DNA of 64,000 nucleotides from Diphasiastrum complanatum. Taxonomy: Eukaryota; Streptophyta; Lycopodiopsida; Lycopodiales; Lycopodiaceae. Position numbers and translations under genes: made by a program. The notes under the pieces are model-generated. The model worked only from the letters and a program-made list of their open reading frames with translations, was not told where the DNA came from and searched no databases. Positions 54,655 to 64,000 of this stretch are shown here, in pieces (the first letter of the stretch is position 1; each line of letters begins with the position of its first letter). The stretch is from contig CM055094.1 in assembly GCA_029204225.1 (NCBI GenBank), positions 5,324,063-5,388,062 of the forward strand, read 5' to 3'.

Positions 54655-55225
54655 CTCCATTTCTTCAGCAATTAGAACTCCTTGGAGAGTTTCCAATGTT
54701 GGTAGCTCCTCCCTCATAGCATAGGTTTGAACAATTTTTTCAAATTCATTTCTTAATCCATTAAGGATTACTTGAACAAGTTCATTGTTCTTTAAAGCAT
54801 CTCCAATGCATGTGAATTCTTTGTGAAGAGCTTTAACTCTCATGACATACTTTGAAACACCCTCATCAACTCTTTGATAACTTACAAATATCTGATTTCT
54901 AAGTGTGAGTAGTTGACTTGATGTGTTCTTTGCTTCATAAATTGTCTTAAGGATGTCCCAAGCCTCCTTGGCCGAGGTGCAAGAACTAATTTCTCTTAAC
55001 ACTTCATTGGACACATTCATTTTGATAACATGAAGAGCAATTTTGGATCTCTTCTTGAATGTTATTGATTAGTTAGGAGTTTCAGGTTCTTCTTCAACTC
55101 TTGGCACAATGTCCATTACATCTTGAAGAACCAATAATGATTCAATTCTTATCTTCCAAATAGCATAATTGGAAGATGTTAACCTCTCACCGTGTTCCAA
55201 GAGATATGAACCCATGAATGTCATG
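54655..55225 (-). pseudogene. Copia B gag relic (UBN2 type)
   Basis: From Met 55225: MTFMGSYLLEHGERLTSSNY, AIWKIRIESLLVLQDVMDIV, a stop near 55070, then MNVSNEVLREISSCTSAKEA, WDILKTIYEAKNTSSQLLTL, ending NELVQVILNGLRNEFEKIVQ and LQGVLIAEE. It aligns through its length with the gag of the intact copia (MNVANELLREVGDCTSAQDA...), showing a related family. The zinc knuckle and everything after it are missing: at 54655 the sequence changes to the junction described for 53587-54600. Confidence 0.85.
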
Positions 55226-58200
55226 TTCTCTTTGAGAGATTTTATAGTAATGACATTAAAAGTGGAATTGAATGTGTTGCTACTCTCTCAAACTAGGATC
55301 TAACTTGAAATGTTGATTGAACCTATTGATATCTTGCAACAAAATATGTGAGATCTAGCTCACAACAAGGAATCAATCAACTTGAATCTAGATCTTGCCT
55401 CTATCTAGTGATGAAGCACTCACAAGTTTGATGTCAACCTCTACCTCGAGTTTCAAGTAATTGAAAACACTCTAGGATCACACATGAATTGATGTGGCTA
55501 TGACCTCACAAACTCATATAGAACAATTTTATCTATGATCGACAACACAAAACGAAAATTTTGATGAGATTGAATAGATGTGTGCTCTCTTTGGCATGTC
55601 ACACAAGATGAGGTGCACTCCCTATCTCTTTGATTGTCTTTCACTCTCTAAAATAAAATAAAATTGAACTAGAGACAAAAGCATCACATTCTACACTTCG
55701 ATACCTCTCTAAAGCTATCAAACACTAAATTTGGATCAATCCTTGAGATATACCACCTAAATGAAGGAGGTTGATCTCACACGCCCCTCAATTTTATATG
55801 AGATTGAGACATTTTTGCAATAGTTTTAGATTTGTGAAGTACTTCAACTTTGATAAAATTGCTTACTAAATCTGATGCACTTTGTTCAAGTTCCTATGGT
55901 CAAATGAAAAACCAAGTACCAAAAAGTTCAAGCATAAACAAGAGAGTAAGTACCAAAAATAGCCTATATACTAGATAGTAACTCTTTACAAACTAGTGGT
56001 AGATCAGAAGCTAAGTAATTGAATTAGCATGGACTTAATCGATTTTGGCTCAAAGCCATGCTTAACATTGAAAGGATAAACCGTTCAAGACTTGCAAGGT
56101 ATATGATATGTAAAAGTCATAGTACTAATGCTACTAAAAATTGCTTGATGATAGTACTAAAAAACATGCCCAATATTGAGCGAGCAAAGTTAGTCCAAAG
56201 TTGAAATTTACCTAAACCCTCATAATAAAGTTTTCAACATTGGGAACCATATAAAACAGAAAAAAAAAATAATGGATCGAAGGTTGTTGTAGACTTCAAC
56301 TCTTAGTCCATGGTTCATTAGCAACTAAATATTGGTTGTTTATAGGCAAGGAATTGTATCAAAAGTGTGAATAGAGGAAACAAAAAATGAATTGTCACTC
56401 ACATATAAACTATACTCCAAACTAGGAACAAAAGTAGATAAAAGATTGATTGTTTAGTAGGTCGAGAGGCAACCGAAAAATGAATTTACTGTAAAGTGTA
56501 AAAGAATGAATTGATTGTTTGATAGTTATGGGAATTAGCCAAATAGTTGTTTTTATTGAAAAATAGATCAATCGCTAGTTGATAGTCTCTACCTATAACT
56601 CAATGGCTTGATGCTACCATAAAAGTTGAAAGTTGTTGGTTGGTAGTCCGAGCCTATAGATCGCTGGCTATTGCATGTGTGTGCTTGGATTGCTTGTGGA
56701 GGGATCATTGACTGATAGCAACGGCCTTCAGATTGTGTGGTAGAGATAGTCAAGAAGGGAAAATGAAGTTTGCATTTGTTGTTGAAGAGTTGGTGACCTA
56801 AGCTTCTCGATCACACTGAGGCCTTGCTCTTAACTCATGAAAAACCATTTGTCATGAGAAACCCCCACCCCCCCCTTCCCGCCAATTGGGCCCTACTCCA
56901 AGCACAACCATCCACATCAACGGGGGAAAAAACACTAAGGAGAAGACATCAAATATTAGAATGGGTGGCTGGCAATGCTCATAAAAAATCAATAAATGCA
57001 AACAAGCCAATTGTTAGATTTGGCATTTGACCTCTTTGTTTTAAATTAATAGGTCTATTATGAATTTGATTTAATTTAAGCTCATCAAATATTATGTAAT
57101 TTTTTCACCTACTAAAAATGTAAACCAAGAATTATATAGCATTTTCTAGTGGCTCTTGAAAGTAAATTTATTAAATTAAGTCTACACTCTATTATGTTGC
57201 ACAATACAAGTTGCAACTTGACCTAAAATATATTTAAGATCTAGAAGAAGAACCTACTTTGCAAATTACAAAGATTAAGACTCAACTTTCAAGGAGTCCA
57301 TAGTGGTAATTACTAAGGAGTCAAATATAGAAGCTTTGAAAGAACCTATAACTTAGCAAATTGATGTGGTTTCACATAAAAGAGTCCAGGGTCATTTTAA
57401 AATATGCACTTTTGGTGCTTCCACTTCATTTCATGTGACATTGTATTTCTTGTTTTAGTTTTAGATTAATAATAACTTTGAATCCATTCCCAAAGTCTTT
57501 GTACACATTGTTTTTTTAAAGGAGAAAATTTGATGAAAGACATTTTCCATGCTCAAATAAAAATAATGATGAAAAAATATTTAATGTTTAAAAATCAGCT
57601 TACCAATTTATTTTAGCCTAATTTGAAACAATGCCTACTACAATACAAGATTGAAGGTTTCTTATGAAGTTGTGAAAAACATTTTTTATGAGCATAGGCG
57701 GCCGACCCATTGCTCGGGCTTAGAGACATTTCTTGTGTAAACTCATTATCCATTCTTGATGTCATGCAATGCAAGTCCAAGCTGCAATGCATGTCAAAGG
57801 CTAGTTTGCATTTCAAAGAAATGCAAAAATTTCAAAAGCATCTCATATGAATGGCAAATTTAAAAATTGCCATTCCATTGAAAGATAACTTTAATAAGTA
57901 AGATGTTATGATATTTTAAAAATTTATTGTACAATATGACATTAATATATGTATATAAGTGGTTGAATGGATGATACCTATTTTAATTGATAGGTGGGTA
58001 CCCTTACATGTCTTGTGAAGTAAAAAAAACAACAACCCATCCGAGTGAAAGGTAAGGGTGCACGTCAAATTCCTGAGCACACCACTACTTCGCACAAATC
58101 CAGTTCACATGTCACCACCCATGCATTTCATCCATTCTTACCCATGAAGTACTACCCCCAATCTGATATTTGTTTTTAAACCGCTCTATTAACCTGATGA

Positions 58201-58509
58201 ACAGGTCAAGGCTGACCCGGACAATTGTGCACGTAACATTGTGGACCGTGATGCCATGTTTAAGAAAGCAATGATCACGTAACTTACTTTAGAATTATAG
58301 AAAGGAAAGCTACTCTGGTGATCATCTCTCAACAAAATGAAAATGATAATGGTGTACATTCTCGAAATGAAGGAGATTTGACTACATGCATGATTCATTG
58401 TCAGAAGAAGCTAATAAATATTCTTCCTGATCATCCATATCAGAGTCCAGACATAGCTGTGCACCTGTGCGGGTGGTGGAGACGACACTTTGTTTAGAAT
58501 TAAGATTCT
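55226..58509. other. Long A+T-rich spacer, no supported gene
   Basis: The first 600 bases may be the leader of copia B. No LTR pair, primer site or ORF with family resemblance is seen. Short ORFs at 56824 and 57816 have no recognisable content. Confidence 0.45.
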
Positions 58510-59010
58510 TGATAGAAAATGCGGAAGCTCAAATGTAGAAACAAGAATTATCTAGTCTCTACTACTGCAACATATGGCAGACAACAATTACAGATTTACT
58601 ACATGAGAATGGAAATAATGGGCGGAAGAGAAAGTGAATCAATCAGACATAAAACCATTACAGATTACTGCGTCTAATGCACTCTTGCATTCATATCATC
58701 TGAATTATAGATTTACAACAAAACTTGTGCGTTGTTCGGATCTCAAACAGCGCGTCACTGTAAGAGAGCTATTCTCTCTTACAAACAACTAGTATCATGT
58801 ACTAACTACACAAAGTATGTCTCTCGTTAATCCTATATAGAATGGAGAGACAACTGATCTAATCGCTAGTAATTAAAAGAACATCCTAACTCCAATTACT
58901 TCAACTTAGTTGTCCTTGTCCATTTTGCTTTTATGCATCATCTATTCACGCTCTGGTTTTGTTTTTACGCATCGATTCCATTTTTGCAAAAATGCGAAAA
59001 ATGTGCAGTC
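58510..59010 (-). repeat. 3' LTR of copia C
   Basis: About 500 bp starting TGATAGAAAATGCGG on plus. It is shared with 61538-61935 at high identity apart from an ~80-base block (about 58732-58813) present only here. The outer end is approximate; common sequence stops at GCGAAAAATGTG. Confidence 0.75.
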
Positions 59011-61537
59011 CGCTTCCTAAAAGGTTTTTGGCTGTTCTATGATCCCACAAAAGTCTGTATATACATGACTCATCTCCGCATTCTCAATCACCTTCAGTGA
59101 AGGTGTTCGCGACCTCACTGGTCGGGTCGTTGTCATCTGACGCCCTTCAACTGGTCCTGCTTTTGCAATTCCAGATTGTCTTGCTTGTACTTAAAGTTGT
59201 ATGTTCTATCTTTGCCCCTCATCTGGTGGCAGTACTAGTTGAGCTGGGGGATTTGCGAATACCTTCTCAGCTTCACTTGTGTCTGTACTAGCAAAATATG
59301 GATATTGATGGAAATTAGCACCAGATTATCAATAAGATCTCGAGAACTGTCCTTCGTCAAACTCGACATTACTATTGACAAGAAGTTTCTTTGTCAGTGG
59401 ATTGTACAACTTGTATCTAGCTGTCTCAGACGGGTAGCTGCAATAAAAATGGCCTTGGAAGACTTTTCGTCCAGGTTCTTTTTCTTTCAAATAAGCATCA
59501 CATCCAAAAATCTTGACATTTGAGAGGTCTGGCCTTTTGTCGAACCGTACTTTATATAGGGTCGTGCCCTTGACAACTGTTGTCAATATTCGATTCTGCA
59601 AATAAGTTGAAGCTGCTACTGCGGCTTTCCAAAATTTCTTAGGTTATCCTGACTGAATCAACATGCATCAGGCTGCATCCATTAGAGTCCTGTTCTTCCT
59701 TTCCGCCACACTGTTATGTTGTGGGGTACAAGGAACGGTGTACTATCTGGAAATGCCTTCCTTTCTACAGTGCTCTTTGAACTCGTTGCTAGTATATTCC
59801 TCTCCATTGTCGGATCGTAGTGTCTTCGATTTGCTCTGTAGCTGCCTTTCTGCATAGGCTTGAAAACAATTGAACTTTGCAAAGACTTTTGATTTCAATT
59901 TCAGAAAATAAATTACATTCATATGACTGTAACATCAATAAATGTGACAAAATATCTTGATCATGATATTGAGTCAACCGCCATTGGTCCACACAGATCT
60001 GAGTGTACCAGCTCAAGTGGCGCCTTCGCTTTGGTCACCTGCCCTGAGAAAGTTTGTTGGCTCTATTTCTCTAGAGCACAAATCTGATAGAAATCTAGTT
60101 GGGTAACATTCACCCCCGTCGCCAGCCTTCCTTTGTCATCTGATAGAGCATTTTCATATTGATATGTCCCATTCTTTTATGCCATAGTTCTGATTCACTG
60201 TCATAAGAGGTGGTAGCCAATGCATTTTCCACTCAACTATGACCTGGTACAAATTGCCCCCTCTGGGTACAGTTACAAGAGCATCCATCATATACTCTAC
60301 ATTCGTTCTGATCAAACTAGATCTTCATGCCCAGATCTACCATTCTTGCAATAGATAACAGGTCTTCTTCAATGATGGCACATATAGTGTCCCTTCTAGA
60401 TATCTGCGTCCATTAGGCGTCATCATCTGGATTATTCCAGTTCCTTCCACTCTGTGTTGGCTATCATTACCAAGCTTGACTGATCTAGATGTGCAACTTG
60501 GTTGAAACTTCTGCAGGAGTTCTCTCTTGCACATAACATGGACAGTAGCTCCAGAATCTATTATTATACTGGAACAATTCTCTTGTGTGAGATATGCAGT
60601 GTCGCCTTCTCCCTTTGTGAACACAAATGTGTTAGCATCTTTCTCTTGTTGTGGGGATGAGACTGTTGCATGCACACTGTCCTTCCTAAGATTCTTTCCT
60701 TTGAAAGCCTTTGACTTAGGATTGTACAAACACTCACTTGCATAATGTCCTGTCTTTTGACAGTGAAAGCAGGTAACATTATTCTTGTCATTTTCTTATA
60801 ACCGCCTGTATCCTTTGCTTCTGCTGGTTTTTGCTTCTGGAGAAGTCTCTTTGCTCAGCGTTCTTCCCTTTTGTTTTAACAAATAGGGCCTTCTCATCAT
60901 CTTCCTTTTGCTCAGGCTGTTGTTGTATTAGCTTTTCCTCTACGACAGCCTTTGCTGCATCATCAAAGATAGTATCAGGAGAGTGCATTAAGATTGTTAA
61001 TGACTGGTAGGCCTGTGGAAGTGATCTGATCAAAAACATAAACTGTTGTGCAGGTGGTATTCTGTGCTCCACTCCTACTGTGGCTAGTTGTGCAAAGATG
61101 GCTTTCATCTTGTTAACATGTGAATCAAGATCGGACCATCCTAGTTTAGGCTGAGAACAGTTGATTTGTCAGATGCAATACCTCTGTCTTGGCCTTTGCT
61201 TCATACTTTTCTTGCAGGCTCTGCTAGATCTGCCGACTGTTGTCAAGATCGTCAACATTCATCAGGATTTTTTTTTTCAATGACAGAGTGATAAGAGCAA
61301 CTGCTTTATCATCCTTTCTTCTCCATTCGTTGATTCTAACTTCATTCTCTTCTGGCATTGCTTCAGTGCCATCCACGACGCAGCACAAACCTTCTCCTTT
61401 TAGGAGAATCAATGTTCTTCTTTTCCAGTGACCGTAGTTCGATCCATCAAGAATCACATTGATTTTCTGTGCCAAAATGTTGGAAGCCATTCTGGCCCGT
61501 CTTGGAGTTCCACTCCAAGAACCTACTCTGATGCCAT
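59011..61537 (-). pseudogene. Copia C internal region, RT deleted
   Basis: Minus order from the right: primer site TGGCATCAGAG (61526-61536); gag from Met 61490 (MASNILAQKINVILDGSNYG) with stops; ORF 61108-60788; zinc knuckle CFHCQKTGHYASEC near 60760; protease IIIDSGATVHVM near 60560; pre-integrase LWHKRMGHINMKML; integrase LRSDNGEEYTSNEFKEHC and ERKNRTL, ending in LSNVKIFGCDAYLKEKEPGR (59601-59329). Only about 100 degraded codons follow, and the RT and RNase H regions are absent before the 3' LTR. Many stops and frameshifts. A separate family from the intact copia. Confidence 0.85.
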
Positions 61538-61935
61538 TGATAGAAAATGCGGAAGCTCAAATGTAGAAACAAGAATTATCTAGTTTCTACTACTGCAACA
61601 TATGGCAGACAACAATTACAGATTTACTGCATGAGAATGGAAATAATGGGCGGAAGAAAAAGTGAATCAATCAGCCATAAAACAATTGCAGATTACTGCA
61701 TCTAATGCACTCTTGCATTCATATCATCTGAATTACAGATTTACAACAAAACTTGTGCGACAAAGTCTGTCTCTCATTAATCCTATATAGAATGGAGAGA
61801 CAACTTATCTAATTGCTAGTAATTAAAAGAACATCCTAATTCCAATTACTTCTACTTAGTTGTCCTTGTCCATTTTGCTTTTCTACATCATCTATTCATG
61901 CTTGGTTCCATTTTCACAAAAATGCGAAAAATGTG
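61538..61935 (-). repeat. 5' LTR of copia C
   Basis: Starts TGATAGAAAATGCGG on plus, directly beyond the primer site. Aligns with 58510-59010, lacking the ~80-base block. No clear target duplication could be matched. Confidence 0.75.
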
Positions 61936-62125
61936 AAAACTGCGACAAATGCCCAAAAACAAGTAACTTTCAAAATAGGCTTTGCCAAAAAAAAAAAAAC
62001 GAAGGCCGAAGCAAAAGAACCCGAAGGCTTCGAAGAGAGATAAAGTGGCAAAGTGAGAAAATCCTGAAGGTTTGCGAAGTTCACATATTTCCAACAATTC
62101 TGCTAGTAGCTAGAGTTATATAATT

Positions 62126-62588
62126 ATGGAGGATGAAGTGTTGATCGCAAGAGCCAGCTCTGGGCTAGCTATGCGTGGAACTCATGTCGGTATTAGCGAT
62201 CAGGGTGGAAGGCGAGCCTTGAAGTAGGTGCTTCGCCGCCCTGAGGAGTGTAAGCTGACGGCACCAGACCAGGCTTACAGAGTGGAGACCATCTCTTTCT
62301 CCAGCATCGATGCCAGCAAAAGCTTCTACGAGGCAGTGGAGAAATCTGGGTGGAGTTTTGCTGTGAGTGTTTCAGCGCAACTGGCCATGCTTGGTGGGAA
62401 GATTTTTGCAGGAATGCGAAGAGAGAAAGAAAAGGAGGAAAAAATGTTTTCGGATCAAGTGTCCCTGGATGCATGCCAGATGCATTATTGGTATATCCCG
62501 AATGCCTCATTCAATATTCCCCGCCGTCAGATGTGGTGGAGTGAGGAGGCATTGGACGATTTGCGTCATCGATGCGGAGAAGTTTTTG
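62126..62588 (+). pseudogene. Host-like ORF of unknown family, cut by copia D
   Basis: From ATG 62126 the frame reads MEDEVLIARASSGLAMRGTH, VGISDQGGRRALK, TAG at 62225, then in the same frame PEECKLTAPDQAYRVETISF, SGWSFAVSVSAQLAMLGGKI, RREKEKEEKMFSDQVSLDAC and RRQMWWSEEALDDLRH. The pattern of an S/A-rich strand, a charged segment, then YWYIPNASF and SEEALDDL loosely recalls MACPF-type proteins, but I would not assign it. The frame is interrupted at 62589 by the copia D LTR, five bases after TTTTG. The rest of the gene, if kept, should lie beyond the element outside the window. Confidence 0.4.
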
Positions 62589-62804
62589 TGTAACTATAAT
62601 TCTCACGTCTCTATTATTAGAGAGAATGCGAAAGCATAAGAGAAAGGGGGAAAGGAATGCTTGAATTGAATGAATTGTGAGCAGAATGCTCATACAACAG
62701 TATATGCGTGAGAGAGGAGACACGCTGACGTGTTGGTGTCGTTTGGGGACCCAACCTCTGGTGTGACGTGGCAAACACGTATTTATGACATTTAGACTAC
62801 TACA
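62589..62804 (-). repeat. 3' LTR of copia D, short
   Basis: 216 bp bounded by TGTAACTATAATTC and GACTACTACA (TG...CA on minus). On its right the minus strand carries CCTAGTGGGAGTATCAAGAA, a purine-rich priming tract. TTTTG at 62584-62588 is the expected half of the target duplication. Confidence 0.7.
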
Positions 62805-62833
62805 TTCTTGATACTCCCACTAGGTCTTAATGT

Positions 62834-64000
62834 CTATGACATTTTGTCATGTACAATTCTTAATTGATCTCTACAATATTCAAATTTGTTCTTAGTAAGT
62901 GCTTTTGTAAATATATCAGCAACCATATTTTCCATTGTGCAATATTGTAACTGCACGTTTCCTTTGTTGGCTTGATCTCGAACATAATGATTATGGATTT
63001 CGATGTGTTTTGTAGGTGCATGAAACTTTGGGTTCTTTGTTAGAGCAATACAGCTTATGCTATGACAAGCTGCAACATATTCATATTCATCATTTGATAA
63101 GTATATTGTTGACTGCTTCTTGCTATTCCATGAAATTGTTCTTGTGCCAAGCATAAAACAATAACCTGTAGTTGATTTTCTTCCATCTATATCACCAGCC
63201 CAATCTGCATCACAAAATCCAGTTGGAACGAAATCATTATTATTATTATCATTTCCAAGAGTTAATCCATATTTTGAAGTTCCCTTCAAATATCGAAGAA
63301 TTCTTTTGACTGCAACCCAATGTTGAGGACCAGGGTTGTGTAGATATTGACTAGTAACACTGGTTGCAAAAGCAATGTCTGGTCTTGTTGATATTGCAGC
63401 ACACATTAGCTTTCCAACAACAGTTTGATAAGGGATTGACTTCATGTATTCTTCTTCTTCTTTGGTACTTGGACACATATCTTTAGATAGTTTTAGATTT
63501 ATTTCCATCGGTGTACCAATAGATTTACTTTCTTTCATGTTAAATTTGGATAACATATCTTCAATGTATTTTCGTTGACTGAGATGAATAGTTTTCAGCT
63601 TTCTATTTCTTGTGACTTGAATACCAAGAAAATAGTGTAATTCACCATAGTCAACCATTTCAAATTCAAAAGAAAGTCTAGATTTGCAATGACTAAGCAA
63701 TGTAGAATCATTGCTTACAAATATAGCACCATCAACATATAATGCTATCAGAACAATTGAATCATTCTTTGTAAGGATATAAATGTTCACATCAGATGTT
63801 CCTTGTTTAAAACCTTCAGATTTAAAAAACGTATCAATTTGTTGATACCAAGCTCTTGGTGATTGTTTTGGCCCATAAATAGTTTGTTTGAGTTTGCAAA
63901 CAATATTTCCTTCACCAGACTTAACAAATCCTTCAGGTTGATGCATATAAATTTCTTCTTCTAGATTTCCATTTAGAAAAGCGGTTTTAACATCTACTTG
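62834..64000 (-). pseudogene. Copia D RT-RNase H, running off the window
   Basis: Enters from the right edge with VDVKTAFLNGNLEEEIYMHQ, PEGFVKSGEGN, IYGPKQSPRAWYQQ, then ALYVDGAIFVSN, where the RT box YVDD has become YVDG, so the second catalytic Asp is lost. It continues FEMVDYGELHYFLGIQV, TRPDIAFATSVTSQY, RNase H CDADWAGDIDGRKSTTGYCF, and after an internal deletion of about 35 residues SISCIALTKNPKFHAPTKHI, ending DIFTKALTKNKFEYCRDQLR at 62834. The 370-codon frame is otherwise open, so it is a fairly recent but defective copy. Different clade from the intact copia by LTR length and sequence. Confidence 0.88.

Noticed and set aside
62228-62639. Three overlapping plus ORFs
   Set aside because: Only the frame continuous with ATG 62126 has consistent protein-like content; the others are shadows.

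Overview
The window is nuclear DNA of a land plant with a large, transposon-packed genome. Evidence: Ty1/copia elements with a plant-type initiator-Met primer site, a chromodomain Ty3/gypsy family with LTRs of about 915 bp, a CACTA (En/Spm) TNP2/DUF4218/DUF4216 transposase, a Ulp1-like protease exon, and a fragment of a plant HSP110/HSP70-15-like gene. The species cannot be read from the sequence. The lack of familiar seed-plant genes makes a fern or other non-seed plant a guess only. I see no intact host gene, and no rRNA, tRNA or CRISPR. Nearly everything is a mobile element, a relic or a repeat.

Layout. 0-3 kb: a copia relic, then a broken gene of a family I do not recognise ('family T'). 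3-8 kb: pieces of gypsy family F1, including a solo LTR with GATAA target duplications, inside or beside a degenerate telomere-like purine repeat with two long GA tracts. 8-12.5 kb: a gypsy protease and gag in opposite orientations, then a frameshifted coiled-coil gene. 12.5-14.9 kb: an F1 derivative with gag-protease but no pol. 14.9-24.5 kb: a CACTA transposase gene split by a complete young copia element (16565-22720; identical 682-bp LTRs, GCAAT duplications, one open 1,322-codon gag-pol), then a Ulp1-like exon. 24.5-35.9 kb: a mosaic of F1 and a second LTR family, F2, with F2 internal sequence as inverted arms around two F1 pol copies. 37-43.5 kb: a repeat domain with many copies of a short imperfect palindrome and a 434-bp tandem array. 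43.5-47.8 kb: a gene with a ParB-like motif and several in-frame stops, a rearranged second copy of family T, and the HSP110 fragment. 48-56 kb: decayed copia and gypsy elements, minus strand. 58.5-62 kb: a decayed copia with both LTRs. 62.1-64 kb: a broken host-like ORF cut by the LTR of another copia that runs off the window.

Functionally, only the copia at 16565-22720 looks able to move by itself. F1a and F1b lack RT and integrase and would need enzymes from elsewhere. Points most worth a second look: the ParB-like gene directly beside an array of palindromes; the two copies of family T; the telomere-like array with a duplicated higher-order unit; and the F2 arms, which share a TATA box and a 24-codon ORF.
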